Notes under the pieces: generated by a model
The model's input: the letters and a program-made list of their open reading frames with translations, nothing else
The model's database searches: none
What the model was told of the DNA's origin: nothing
NCBI RefSeq assembly: GCF_022024035.1
Contig: NZ_CP091787.1
Coordinates: forward strand, 1,550,001 to 1,614,000
Reading direction: 5' to 3'
Origin: Prevotella sp. E13-17
Lineage (GTDB): Bacteria > Bacteroidota > Bacteroidia > Bacteroidales > Bacteroidaceae
DNA: 64,000 nucleotides
Program-made: the position numbers and the translations under genes
Part shown: positions 59,101-64,000 of the stretch, piece after piece
Layout of the letters: every line of letters begins with the position of its first letter
Numbering within the stretch: the stretch's first letter is position 1

Positions 59101-61489
59101 TGTGCTCAATGTCTGTTGTTACCTCCAGCCCTGGCTTATAATAGCCACCGAAGACCTTAGCAACCTTCTGCTTTAGGGAAGCGGGTATCTCGGCATCCTC
59201 CATAAAGGTGTCGTACTTGTCGGCTAGGTTCAGGCGCATAACCTCCCCTTGCTTTGAGAACTTCTTTTTACCATTGAACTCATCAAAGGCAATGTCAGGA
59301 TGCATATTGGTAAGAGCATCAATGAGATTCTTACCATTCGTTGAATTGATGATATAAGATACCTCCTGGTCACTGAATGGCATGCCTTGGTAGTTCTTGC
59401 CAAGTAGCCCGTTGAAAGTATCCTTTAATCCTTTCTCACTGATGTTACCTAGTGTGTCGTAGATCTTCTTCAGCATGTGGCCTCCTGAGAGCTTGATGAC
59501 ACCTAGTTTCATCACTGCCTCAGCACTGCCTTCCAATGGGCTATCGAAGGTCTCTCGACCGTGCATCATCTTTGCTAGCTCCTCGGTGGTATACATTGTC
59601 TCTGCCTCAGCGAGATAGCCAGCAACACCTGCACCAATCTTATAGACACCCGTAAGTGGCTTAGCAAGAGCAGAAGAGACTGCACCTGTGACACCGAAGG
59701 CTGCACCGGAGAAAAGACCCTCGGCAAAGCTGCCGAAGACATTCATGATATTCTGATCATTATCACGCAGCTGCCGTGCCACCTCTGAGGTTAGGTTATA
59801 TCCTCCAAGGGTCGTCGAGCTACTGATAATGTTCTGCATGAGATAGGTACGCATACGGTAGCCGACACTCTTGTCAAGTGCAATGTTTACAAGGTTACGT
59901 GCTGCACCTTCCGACATTCCCTTTGCGATGAATTTCTTCACCTGACTCTCGATGGCCTGCTTGGCTACGGCACCAGATACTCGTCCGTAAAGACCAAAGA
60001 AAGGTGCGTCAGCAGCAAAGGACACACCCATACGTGTAAGCTGGGCACCCGTGCCTGGAGTATAGTAGGGGTTCTTGCCTTCCTGCGTATCCATATCAGC
60101 CTGAACGGCAATACGGTTGGCCATGTCGCTTCTAGTGGCATAGTTAAAGAGCATGGCAGCAATGTTGTCTTCCGTAAGACCTTTCATTACATAGTCGATG
60201 GTGCTCTTTGGTAACTTGCGCTTGACAGCTTCTGTCATAAACCTGCGCTCCAGGGCTTCCTCCATCACTGGGGCTACGAACTTATTCAGATAGTCGTTGA
60301 TGTCGTAACCTGCATCGTTGGCACGCTTCCATATCTCATCAAAGGTCTTAGAGTCCTGCAAAATGGTTGTTGCAGCACCTTGCATGTTAGCCTTCAGGCC
60401 TTCTAGAATCTTTTCAGGCTCCTCCTCGTTGATAAGATAAGCATCACCTGTGGTGTTAAACTGACCGTGGAACTTTGGCTGATTGGTCTGTAGAGCGTCT
60501 AACTTAGCCTTTTTGTAAGCCTCAGCAGCATCTAGAGCATTATTGATAGATGCAGAAAGACTATTGCCAATCAAATCAGTGACCTCAGCACGCTCTACAT
60601 TCTCCAAGTGCTCCTGGCTGCTTCTTGGTGTCACATCCTTGACAAGTTGCGCCAAGGCTTTCTTGGATGATTCAGGCATGCTGCGTCCTTCTCCCAACTG
60701 CTGCTCAATAGCATCACGCAAGGCACCATAGTAAGCATCTGCGTCCTCCTTAACAAGACCTAAGTTCTTCTGATCATCAGCGATGGCCTCTCGCATGTTG
60801 CGGGTGTTGATGGCAGCAGAAAGACCATATTCGTTCCCTGCTTTCTTAATGATGTCTTCAGCACGTTTCTTGGCCACCATTGGGATATAGGTGTTACGCA
60901 CCATAGCAGGTATCTGGTTGATCTCTTCAGGACTACCGAAGTTATACTTTGCAGCTTCCTCCTTGATAGACTGATAGGCACGGGGATTCTTGCCGTACCA
61001 CTGATAGAAATACTTCTCGCCAAGGGTGTTGATGGCCTCCTGACGTGTCATGCCTGCATAAGGGTTGTCTGGTAGGTCATCGGTGATGGTCTGCTGACTC
61101 CATGGCACTTCTTGCTGCTGGGGGTGTTCTAATGACGGATCTTGCGCCATCGAGTCTATCTGCGCCTCTGTGAACTCCATCGATGGTGCCTGCTGAGGCT
61201 GCTGCACCGTCTTCTCATGCGCTTCAGGGTTGACAGATGCCGCTGCGATGTTCTGTGCCGTCTTAATCTGTTCAGGGTTTGGTAACTCCGGCTTGGGAGC
61301 TATCAGCTTCTCAAACTCGTCATAGGTGGCACCTACGTTATAACCATGCTGCTGGGCTGTCTTGTATGCCCACTCTCTACTTTCTTTGTTGGCATCCATG
61401 AGGCTGTCGAACTCATCATAGTCCTTACCAACATTATAGCCATTCTTAGTTAGCTCATTGTAAAGCCACTCTCTACTTTCGTTCTTCAT
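44135..61489 (-). CDS. Giant polyvalent (internal virion/injected effector) protein, 5,784 residues
   Basis: One unbroken frame. Modules with approximate residues: two 33-residue repeats (ESREWLYNELTKNGYNVG) at 1-65; a hydrophobic amphipathic region 490-640; PBECR-like nuclease 1370-1480; pyrophosphatase-like (GHLSFGGYHYTIENPAGG) 1915-2050; GNAT acetyltransferase (VDERGQGNGTRF) 2088-2176; ADP-ribosyltransferase (KVYHGSGADFDVF) 2236-2493; zincin HEYGH 2524-2528; a polyvalent-associated module with DEIQSKRHQDGREKGY near 3025; phosphoribosyltransferase (VDDHVTMGGT) near 3425; MutS-like segment 3567-3596; RadC/JAB (HNHPSG with downstream Asp) 3843-4030; kinase-like (GSGTDSDVYA; ADLQKSN) 4296-4456; long helical C-terminal part. 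This is the polyvalent-protein architecture of phages. Confidence 0.85.
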   Translation of the reverse strand: MKNESREWLYNELTKNGYNVGKDYDEFDSLMDANKESREWAYKTAQQHGYNVGATYDEFEKLIAPKPELPNPEQIKTAQNIAAASVNPEAHEKTVQQPQQAPSMEFTEAQIDSMAQDPSLEHPQQQEVPWSQQTITDDLPDNPYAGMTRQEAINTLGEKYFYQWYGKNPRAYQSIKEEAAKYNFGSPEEINQIPAMVRNTYIPMVAKKRAEDIIKKAGNEYGLSAAINTRNMREAIADDQKNLGLVKEDADAYYGALRDAIEQQLGEGRSMPESSKKALAQLVKDVTPRSSQEHLENVERAEVTDLIGNSLSASINNALDAAEAYKKAKLDALQTNQPKFHGQFNTTGDAYLINEEEPEKILEGLKANMQGAATTILQDSKTFDEIWKRANDAGYDINDYLNKFVAPVMEEALERRFMTEAVKRKLPKSTIDYVMKGLTEDNIAAMLFNYATRSDMANRIAVQADMDTQEGKNPYYTPGTGAQLTRMGVSFAADAPFFGLYGRVSGAVAKQAIESQVKKFIAKGMSEGAARNLVNIALDKSVGYRMRTYLMQNIISSSTTLGGYNLTSEVARQLRDNDQNIMNVFGSFAEGLFSGAAFGVTGAVSSALAKPLTGVYKIGAGVAGYLAEAETMYTTEELAKMMHGRETFDSPLEGSAEAVMKLGVIKLSGGHMLKKIYDTLGNISEKGLKDTFNGLLGKNYQGMPFSDQEVSYIINSTNGKNLIDALTNMHPDIAFDEFNGKKKFSKQGEVMRLNLADKYDTFMEDAEIPASLKQKVAKVFGGYYKPGLEVTTDIEHNADGTVLLKTRDKDGNCIQELPFDSFSEADEWRSIHQDEMTMNDAVNTWSEMNDGQRAEAIVQLADDLGIDLKEATMYVSKALDPTNSELDRDIYNKVFDTITRNAYPTDQLDTQRRYFEGRKMTPEERHYAKVDLQVAEEALDTFGEDFSEEVIAGADNPEETIVKLASRREVTGPQIVAAVNYYNCRAKVNGIIEGAVADIDNKVAASNAYIKKNTHPDTGYLIEASAEDGDYYITAGHFQLDADGRIVPTDNTGMVIMRNKQTGEISVMHPSRVTVTGIHDPQKLIDANDSMKGLRGELIQEADKSIDINPEAPETPQEMGETFTGADGKQYVVTGTQNEDGTITWAKVEIDAEGNPIGEVMPLDLAEYRQAKSDMLDAASREQIETSLEQALAETPATETPAEEQPMAITEPIADDNKVEEADSKASPQSETGANELPATTSRIPVDEKGHKLYEQAKPEDTLAELTAKHGEEKAQRMIKQIAEASEKQAEELRNQDTSAITDMEELDAHEEAVAAAEAKAQYWKGLISNNEQKPINNGQLPDGWSLSEKRAKNGEQFYQDANGNIDLVDIPQEVLDKIGYTKAPLRLTPSMLKHVQMRHGKETKITNEKEAILFITDVVKNFDHIRLGNDGALIFSIENGREKTGKRAITILLGSDNGDYYGIKTSGYESVERLNKRPVLWEGSAIITPSTDSATEPVTTRDAQQGGEQIGSAPGQSGLPVGKDREKDDTIQENSVKNASQEQKTPQQPTGITPKKAKIYIGSVDSNTGRTFSYTDQQGKRTEITIKSTVLHDGQVSVMRQDYDANGQPIGEAREVKYPAVKIGEGIINGSWKKELTTEEKLREAMKKRIGADRVINVLTEKEIDDLWQAYDNADGEAFENMYNTYRQEHFEDLIRQMQDDRISDVEKILASGARTKKLKDLRKIYEGYNTTIDVFSDESMQPQSLEEFVADYLGDVPKPGEGTIAYYTYGEGDSRVVGLQDETGFSNRSFGGDIKGFNPWLAPKGKGISIQRMAERIHEDLSESMKEQYSDQDVRNALLEVLTSAQKPSDIANYILRNRAELAEQAARREEDNWVEAGVSYQKVEESRRFSARLQKAVNETNTEPSEAQKEAGNYKKGHLSFGGYHYTIENPAGGKRRGTDANGKAWESEMKHTYGYILGKKGKDGDHLDMFINDKADLDNWNGTVYVVDQIDPETGKFDEHKVMYGFGSEAEAREAYLANYEKGWKGLGKITGVDKETFDKWLDSSDRKVKEFADHSIVQHKVESQVKNFDGAIKALDEREISIDDPTLMEKYGLTHVTLSRTGDHVTLTDFIVDERGQGNGTRFMEDLTRLADEKGWTLALTPDTSFGASSISRLKKFYKRFGLKDNKGRNTDFYTRESMVRRPKDWMPNSPEQQEQALRDHVVDYLKSKGIEVSDDWKEGQRILDRFNGEQIKMQKVYHGSGADFDVFDHSHMGEGAASQSFGWGTYVSTRQKVAEGYLNVRSGIKHYHNGNEIAKDDKVHRMAAEVWESSNNREEAISLAERFQKSQANNSERIELWNRVIDIIKTSEKEDYSITKSEPTLYTVDIPDDKEAYYIDYKGKMGAQKDTLEMVDNALAADGWKRQEIDSRVKFTKDGKQIILTENQSGADLYAELQEALGSEKAASEFLNKVGITGIKFPAGTIYGGGDGATNYVIFNEADAKITNKMKFFKTSDGQAYGFTWNGKIYVDPRIATAETPVHEYGHLWIQAVRKNSPKEWEYIKDIVLNDKLVQPIIDKVRAEYPELTTEGKEDDFMEEVITQFSGKRGAERLREIANEVAAENGGVFGKAEAVTAMQRLKNIINRFWEGVAHIMGWHYTNANQIADRIMADMLNGVDPQAKAKRVALQKAPIFISNAMKAVEDIKQEKGTADQWLAMIKKNGGLKAGEDKWLGLSDFLNEHKNDKLTKEEVMNFIKSNQIQIEETHYTEGMPEDAQKKLDQFNQEFEELILEGEEETNSIYTSDWVDWAYNQMVDRYGDDFRDAFELGEGTGTDTRLTPLLNWNGELSDQAKDFLGMGVYGDENSINSRRLSYTTEGLDNKREIALTVPNIEPYNQFDEIHFGDAGGGRAIAWVRFGDATAYNHREKSGQEIEDAKDAVRKSIPDAQDWRKWGKEDGYRDILYTPYEGKPNRTYIVDKSELAKQRGIENGFTLFINEKLISAHKTLEDAVEAYKNDVADKEVTSGEDIPQKVLVIDEIQSKRHQDGREKGYTNKTNDWMIGKAVPDAPFEKNWHELAMKRMLRYAAENDYDKVAWTTGKQQAERYKIGQVVEQIIWENTKDGKKIDIDAKNTSAGQAYRFVVDGDGRIVRNLTRYNLHESELVGKPLSDLVGKELASKIMSDDGEEVKLPRFSYYKLSGDGLHIGGKGMKGFYDEILPSFMNKYGKKWGVKVEEVNLPELEESARKMWSVDVTPEMKESVMQGQPMFQKAHENNLGNSYKLGDNFISLQSDADREAVDKQKATMPKTATWRDGMEDVVIHTTLSTIKKKYADLHAKAKAGSIEAADELVAAIVKPAKVKALVEKYPNAKVAFVHAEEATGYNQIPGQYALEFEDAGLQLSDIVQINKPAHTGSDRVGRFLRRARFDGNVEPGAEYIIVDDHVTMGGTLRDLKDYIESEGGKVVAVSTLTASAGGTKLKPTDEQIEQLNNKGVTNEQLRELGIADSPEGLTRSEAKEILVLADGRGNQVTSRGRSEITGDREAAKAEAQGEAGIESASEAAVIPLSRSNEFGLNQNDPVGQRLSVIKAQGGNNTIGCYHDTTTDNFIFFGNDADTVAKITRIGSSSNQRGMESLEISSNDFDRVMPMLVRNGLRVGIIDKDSLSKAEISIQPRHPKVRSAVQGELFPDMNQKEGTLNFLEDAQAAKVVTIKQKPVDLKTLSDDELLGGMETNTSRDKDFFIDEYDSRHREEYNKFVDSYTEMLEKESTSLEDAYGMYAEVSKKWNEGGYKSAERSRLMAQIDALEDYVERLESEKIDEEMRNEDEQLEEDKQRAADYQQQKEDVRSHGYDLTKLKMRELSENESCLVERHYTENNSFSFTGDERIESAADVAYIFRELENSAVENAFMVLIKDGQPTVIHLGIGAYNGVAAPIEQTFVAVEKIKPDSVVFLHNHPSGNLIPSKQDIDLQEKVVEIFRDKARPAIIINTKSGKYAEYMSGGTQWESEEKKLTHAEIPVKVFNFSQQVFDKDWNPETAFKGATSNDIAAFVSSHRLGEHDKLSLIVTDTAGHITGNIFLPWTKMEDACKPENAQLIASYVNQMGGIRCVVYGSYGSEGRKTDEAINKLSRLLRRRNVNMIDAINIDRSAYFSGVFEPDNAPMFQKKDSERRAKRVKINSTIEQALSFVTGRDLKDIHRERQERETDRKHLAKKIYENVLSGDINDVTLQQINNYIDDVTPFNPYGRRLSERLPQRVERSLYGRERKGKIDALYSRISESAIPANERTRPSGRRAIEERKKELLEQWAKATGNWHTDINDFVSDTKPIGSGTDSDVYASKDSNYVIKLSHGKPEGKRFRPDIDNIPLFNYLFPNSAYDILGYGDFGKGFVRILKQPAVDFANSQPLSVDERVEFMKNIGFNPINDKKTAFSNGEIIVADLQKSNVVKDANGNIRVIDADCKLHTRDLGGQYDYLPVEHDFPDTNVPTFQKVAETYDEAMAEWKKANNIPENATGPMEKPQFRPGENALDFAKRLTEWRKSRSLWDTAPKAEAYERKAEDNADVEEALERERQYPDSESFKRARIAAEMKRIRHAMSDQKQYDKATVKAVTDFTQDFMKMGFGDNLGRSEMERMLSSVKNATGAKTVKQSVDNIMNILVNNQLRNLDAQVTKLSSIKELRLTAQGVEHQGKLELKGQRMIQSFREARQERLTADEIRERLYNVSEKMTAGGEEAEMYEQEYEGLSIALQYADNIDASRKDWAELDREYKEALKNYRASGRTYKEQQEYLDSLEKAMMENKIERIGMYGDIIGRLQGNIDESLKGAKEFRDREKKRVEMIHSLADSDLSGKEGGAMRMDNRGKTANFFLQPLATFEQMLKQFGANYATGEGRLYDYFMRTYMDATDKAYIGEERAKEELDAKAREVFGDKVQRWSDLYNIVRRLPMMDVDMIDGYERKTFKLTQGNLLYIYMANKMSDGQMKLKKMGITEDVVEGIKDFLDPRLVELGDWLQEEYLPEKRKAYNKVHERMFGAPMAAIDHYFPIKVLGDARVQEQDVNVPDSDTLPSTITGNIIKRRKNTLPLDILHTDALSLAIEHAEDMERWAATAEFNKDVNTLLSYTTFRNKVKNMKTIYGSGDALWNTFKDTARMAAGVYKPKVKRGSADAAINNIAKGVTQAKIAFRGFTAFKQILSAPAFLHDVDLADFAKYSVNPYGSWKWAMENMPVFRKRWKSRQAGDTRLMEDPTDWKMWKNDIVQLASRMGMSPNALVDGVTCAVGARAIFESRYKKYLEYGATEEMARKRALQDAEIGYNLTQQSSDGAFVSAIQKDRTTMANMLSIFRNSSMAYTRQWVDASRNLKHRMQKGYKQDAILYMTAKYKDELGLDDNQARRAAELEYAKAGRHEVAKMLNMMFGVTIAWNLGASLPYLLIGDDDETKKEMLTDAAIRGFVAGPIEGFAAGNIISEIISRSIASEETRKTLKADGWGAAVDAAIKQAGDYEINPLPFMADIQGMISKMGYDKFAAAQDLFNICVQSGVGVNPQTFTDMWNACMDYGAPAWDGTSKLDTENMQRPKEIALFIMRLMNAPTSSWRNKYIDELGMNAEDAQKLPYEEMAKRYAHYKHWKDAPVMGWLRDEETRNAKIEKIQEQFDDAVIERMERLTDKELMHNVARSSSLDERRMYAKVIHSRLGLSTSSVDGKKATKYPYQQEYQRLMQYDDIKEDELLFNGKDSITDEDTKKRIDQLMDWIRDGRYATPSGRASKTKPVMEVGKKQLIDADEETRQEAMENIRRWRKEALELMMRSN

Positions 61490-61497
61490 ATATTTAG

Positions 61498-62301
61498 TTA
61501 TTTCTTGCTTCCTACACCAGGCATCGTTTTCTTACTTCCTACACCAGGCATCGTTTTTTCACCCTTCTTACCTTTATTACCTCCAGACTGATACTTGTCA
61601 GCCCTCGTCTTATTGGCTGCGGCATTGGTTGCTGCGGCATTGCCTCTTTGTTGTTCCGACTTAGCACGTGCCCTTAGCCATGCAACATAGTCAGGGTCTT
61701 CAGGGGCAATCTCCTTAATCTCACCAGTATTGCCGTCATGCATGATGACACCACCGTTTTTAAGTGTGATATATTTGCGTCCTTTCTGTTCAGCGGTGGT
61801 GTTGGCGGCATTCTCCTTACTGTCGTACCAACGAACCTTAGCTGCGGATTCAGCGGCCTGCAGAGCGTCCTGCTGGCCTTGACGCTGTAGGTTATATATA
61901 AGTTGTGCGTATGATTGTTTGTACTTATCCAACTCATCGGCACGCTGTCTGTCTGCCTGATAGTTGGCTTCTATCTGCTGATAGGGGTTATCTGTATACC
62001 GTTGAGGCTTCGCCCCCTTGTATGCGTAATAAAGGTTGCCAAGATGCCTCAACCCATCGAATAACCCCATCCAGCCCGCCATCTTTGCCTTTGAGGTGGC
62101 CATCTGCCTTTCACGTTCAACACGCTCTTCAGGTGACGGTCCTAACATCTCGGCAAAGGAGCCTATCACATTACTCTTATTCACCCGTGGCTGCTGAGGC
62201 ATTGCGGGAGTTGGTACGGTTGCTCGCTGCTCTGCATTGACTAACGCTCCATTCATGTAGTTAGAGACCAATGCATTCTTTATTGCGTTTCTTAGACTCA
62301 T
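61498..62301 (-). CDS. Internal virion protein candidate
   Basis: A 267-residue protein with Ala/Gln-rich helices (IYNLQRQGQQDALQAAESAA) and a small beta module (GRKYITLKNGGVIMHDGNTG). The C-terminus is a Lys/Gly tail ending in two copies of a 9-residue repeat (KKTMPGVGS). Stands between the giant gene and another internal virion protein. Probably part of the ejected internal complex by position. Confidence 0.6.
   Translation of the reverse strand: MSLRNAIKNALVSNYMNGALVNAEQRATVPTPAMPQQPRVNKSNVIGSFAEMLGPSPEERVERERQMATSKAKMAGWMGLFDGLRHLGNLYYAYKGAKPQRYTDNPYQQIEANYQADRQRADELDKYKQSYAQLIYNLQRQGQQDALQAAESAAKVRWYDSKENAANTTAEQKGRKYITLKNGGVIMHDGNTGEIKEIAPEDPDYVAWLRARAKSEQQRGNAAATNAAANKTRADKYQSGGNKGKKGEKTMPGVGSKKTMPGVGSKK
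61508..61557. repeat. 27-bp repeat at the 3' end of the internal virion gene
   Basis: Two copies of cttcctacaccaggcatcgt plus ttt, 27 bp apart, encode KKTMPGVGS twice. A recent duplication. Confidence 0.85.
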
Positions 62302-62303
62302 AG

Positions 62304-63005
62304 CTACCTCCCTCCTTGATGCTCAAAAAATGACTTTATATCAAATATTCCTCCGTTGTTATGGAACCATGAGTTACTGCCCTGCGTTGTGCCTCCACTT
62401 GTACCTAACCAGGACTGTCCCAACTTTGTTCCACCAAAGGTGGATAAGGCTGCGCTACGAAGATCACTTGCCGCCCCTGCAGCAGTCTGAGAGATGGCAT
62501 CTGCATTGGCACCCTCGGCCTCAATCTGCTGCTGCGAGAGACGTGCGATATCTGACCGATAAGAAGCGTCAATGTTGTCCTTACGTGCTGTGTCCTGTGC
62601 TGCTATGTTCGCTACCGTATCAGCAATCATGTTGTTACCCTGTTCCTTAGCCATCGCTACGGCTGCATCAGTGGCACCACCGACTGCTGCTGCTCCTTGC
62701 TCTCTCTTCCACATCTTGTCTCGCTCCTGGCGTGCAATACGCATCAGGTTCTGTCCCGCAGCAGTGTCGAGATAGTCTTCATTCTGCTTGCGAAGACGCT
62801 CTGCCTCCAGTTTGGCCTTCTCGTTGGCAATCATCCTGGCTTGTTCACGGGCTGCTTTCGCTGACTTTGCGCCACCAAAGATAGAAGACACAAGTGATGC
62901 TCCGGCCATCGCAAGTGGTACGGCCAGAGGTATCGGCATTTCTTTTTTAATTGAATGTCCCGTAGGTGATATGCCTAGGGGATAATGTAGTAATCTCAGG
63001 TTCAT
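62304..63005 (-). CDS. Internal virion protein candidate with hydrophobic N-terminus
   Basis: A 233-residue protein: a hydrophobic Ala/Gly stretch (PIPLAVPLAMAGASLVSSIF) at residues 24-43, a long Ala/Arg/Glu helical region (EQARMIANEKAKLEAERLRK) and a Gly/Ser-rich C-terminus. Similar proteins accompany giant internal virion proteins in Bacteroidetes podoviruses. The late promoter would start transcription about 19 nt upstream of the ATG at 63005; the ATG at 62939 is an alternative. First gene of its operon. Confidence 0.6.
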   Translation of the reverse strand: MNLRLLHYPLGISPTGHSIKKEMPIPLAVPLAMAGASLVSSIFGGAKSAKAAREQARMIANEKAKLEAERLRKQNEDYLDTAAGQNLMRIARQERDKMWKREQGAAAVGGATDAAVAMAKEQGNNMIADTVANIAAQDTARKDNIDASYRSDIARLSQQQIEAEGANADAISQTAAGAASDLRSAALSTFGGTKLGQSWLGTSGGTTQGSNSWFHNNGGIFDIKSFFEHQGGR

Positions 63006-63030
63006 AATACGTATTTTGAATATTCGGTTT

Positions 63031-63073
63031 CAAAGATACGCATTAATCAAAGCTCGTTTTTCACGTAATTTCC
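63031..63073 (-). promoter_or_regulatory. Phage late promoter for the internal virion operon
   Basis: On the minus strand: GGAAATTACGTGAAAA (63058-63073), 19 bp, TATCTTTG (63031-63038). Same architecture as the lysis, portal and scaffold promoters. Confidence 0.8.
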
Positions 63074-63131
63074 TTTCGGAAAATTTATTCGATTATTTTA
63101 TTGGTAGAAGATTAAAAAAGTGTTTAAATAT

Positions 63132-63175
63132 AAATAGCGACAAATAGCTTTATCAATCGCTACTTATCGCTATTT
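63132..63175. repeat. Inverted repeat downstream of the integrase
   Basis: AAATAGCGA (63132-63140) pairs with TCGCTATTT (63167-63175); the 26-nt loop has more AGC/GCT pieces. A run of six T on the minus strand lies 12 nt further on. It may be an integrase terminator or a recombination-protein binding site. Confidence 0.5.
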
Positions 63176-63185
63176 CAAATAAGAG

Positions 63186-64000
63186 TTATTCTACAATCTT
63201 CATTTGTGCCTTACGATGCTTCAGGAAGTCGGCAGCTGCAATGATGGCACGTTCCTCGTTATCCAGCTTCAGATACTTACGCAGCATAGCCTCCGAAGAA
63301 TGTCCTGTGACAGCCATGATGCTTGACAGTGGGACACCATCCTTATATGCATTGGTGGCGAAGGACCTACGAGCTGTGTGTGTCTTGATGCCTTCGTAGA
63401 ACTTCTTACCACTATCGTACTCTAACAGGCCTCTGCGCTCTGTGATGTCTGCAGATTCCGTCCATCCAAGCAGCCAGCCAACAATCTTTATTCTCTCGTT
63501 AAGGTGTTGGTCATATACCTTTGGTAACTTGCCGTTGTACTTGTCCAGAATAGCTTCTACTCGCTTGTCTAGTGGTATATAGATATTCTTGCCTGTCTTT
63601 TCCTGCTGCAGGCTGATATACTTTGAACCGTCACGTAGCGTGACTATCATAGAACTGTCGATACGCTTATAATCACTGACACGCTGACCAGTGAGGCATC
63701 CTACCACAAACACATCCTTAGCCTCAGCAAGACACTTGCGCTGCTGCTCCTTGGCGATATGCCTCTTTAGCTCTGCTCTGTCTTTCTTGGCGGCAATATC
63801 AATGGCATGCTTGATGGCTGAGAGATCGGTAGGGTCGAAGTCATACATCTGTTGTATGCGCTCTTCTGTAAGGTAGATATTGTCAACATCTTCATGATCT
63901 ACAGAAAACCTGCTGCTCTTCCATTCAGTGCTCGTTGTCAGCTTCATGTCATCAGCAGCGAAAAGAAAGATCTTCAGGTTCTTAATATGTCTGCCTATGG
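63186..64000 (-). CDS. Tyrosine integrase, partial (N-terminus beyond the right edge)
   Basis: The frame is open to the right edge (reading ...HIKNLKIFLFAADDMKLTT before the first in-window Met at 63947), so the start lies outside. The catalytic domain is complete: Arg in TGQRVSDYKR, HTARRSFATN (His and Arg), GHSSEAMLRKYL (His and nucleophile Tyr). The HIKNLKIFL stretch belongs to the SAM-like core-binding domain. It catalyses integration, probably at tRNA-Cys. Bacteroidetes-type integrase. No excisionase lies beside it in the window. Confidence 0.9.
   Translation of the reverse strand, partial: IGRHIKNLKIFLFAADDMKLTTSTEWKSSRFSVDHEDVDNIYLTEERIQQMYDFDPTDLSAIKHAIDIAAKKDRAELKRHIAKEQQRKCLAEAKDVFVVGCLTGQRVSDYKRIDSSMIVTLRDGSKYISLQQEKTGKNIYIPLDKRVEAILDKYNGKLPKVYDQHLNERIKIVGWLLGWTESADITERRGLLEYDSGKKFYEGIKTHTARRSFATNAYKDGVPLSSIMAVTGHSSEAMLRKYLKLDNEERAIIAAADFLKHRKAQMKIVE

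Larger units (their letters stand above)
1885..64000. mobile_element. Prophage (podovirus-like), left end at tRNA-Cys, right end outside the window
   Basis: Everything from just past tRNA-Cys to the right edge reads as one phage. It contains a lysis cassette, early operon, repressor switch, DGR, scaffold, capsid, portal, terminase, tail-tubular-like and internal virion proteins, and a tyrosine integrase that runs off the right edge. No long tape-measure protein, sheath or tail-tube genes were recognised, and the large internal virion proteins next to a tail-tubular-like protein suggest a short tail. Shared late-promoter elements at 2.1, 33.3, 33.4 and 63.0 kb tie both ends into one genome. 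The visible part is about 62 kb. Confidence 0.9.

Overview
The window is Bacteroidales DNA, probably from a Prevotella-like host. Promoters follow the Bacteroidetes pattern (TTG, 19-20 bp, TAnnTTTG), leaders are AT-rich, and the host genes at the left edge are typical of the order: a serine palmitoyltransferase fragment, a diacylglycerol-kinase-like lipid kinase, a small FeoB-associated Cys-rich protein and tRNA-Cys(GCA). From the tRNA-Cys 3' end to the right edge, about 62 kb, the sequence is one tailed-phage prophage. It looks podoviral: portal, terminase, capsid, tail-tubular-like and internal virion proteins are present, and no tape measure or sheath is seen. A tyrosine integrase runs off the right edge, so attR and the integrase N-terminus are outside the window.

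Layout: (1) 1-1.9 kb, host genes and the tRNA target. (2) 2.1-3.9 kb, plus-strand lysis operon (holin-like, amidase, spanin-like) ending at a strong terminator. (3) 3.9-17.1 kb, one long minus-strand early operon of about 30 small, often overlapping genes, including DUF4406, two radical SAM proteins, a PI-PLC-like protein, a Gly/Tyr hexamer-repeat protein, DUF4494, VRR-NUC, a replication wHTH protein and DNA-binding proteins. (4) 17.1-19.6 kb, the lysogeny switch: a CI-like repressor, divergent promoters with two palindromic operators, and small genes. (5) 19.6-23.4 kb, two candidate small transcription units and phage genes of unknown role, including a Mor-like HTH protein. (6) 23.4-33.3 kb, minus-strand late operon: scaffold-like protein, capsid, tail fibre, then a complete diversity-generating retroelement (DGR). 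(7) 33.4-38.1 kb, plus-strand portal and connector genes. (8) 38.1-44 kb, minus-strand terminase, a rhomboid-family protease and a tail-tubular-like protein. (9) 44.1-63 kb, internal virion genes, including one 5,784-residue polyvalent protein. (10) integrase.

Three signals stand out. The DGR is directly readable: a 122-bp template and a 122-bp variable repeat differ at 13 positions, every one an adenine on the template coding strand, and a GC-rich hairpin follows the variable repeat. Four operons (lysis, portal, scaffold/capsid/DGR, internal virion) share a late-promoter element, GGAAAwwAyGTGAAww exactly 19 bp upstream of the -7 box, in place of the host TTG -33 box; this suggests a phage-specific activator or sigma factor. 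The giant polyvalent protein combines ADP-ribosyltransferase, zincin, acetyltransferase, pyrophosphatase-like, phosphoribosyltransferase, RadC/JAB and kinase-like modules, probably injected with the genome.

Function names come from motifs and remembered family features; no database search was run.
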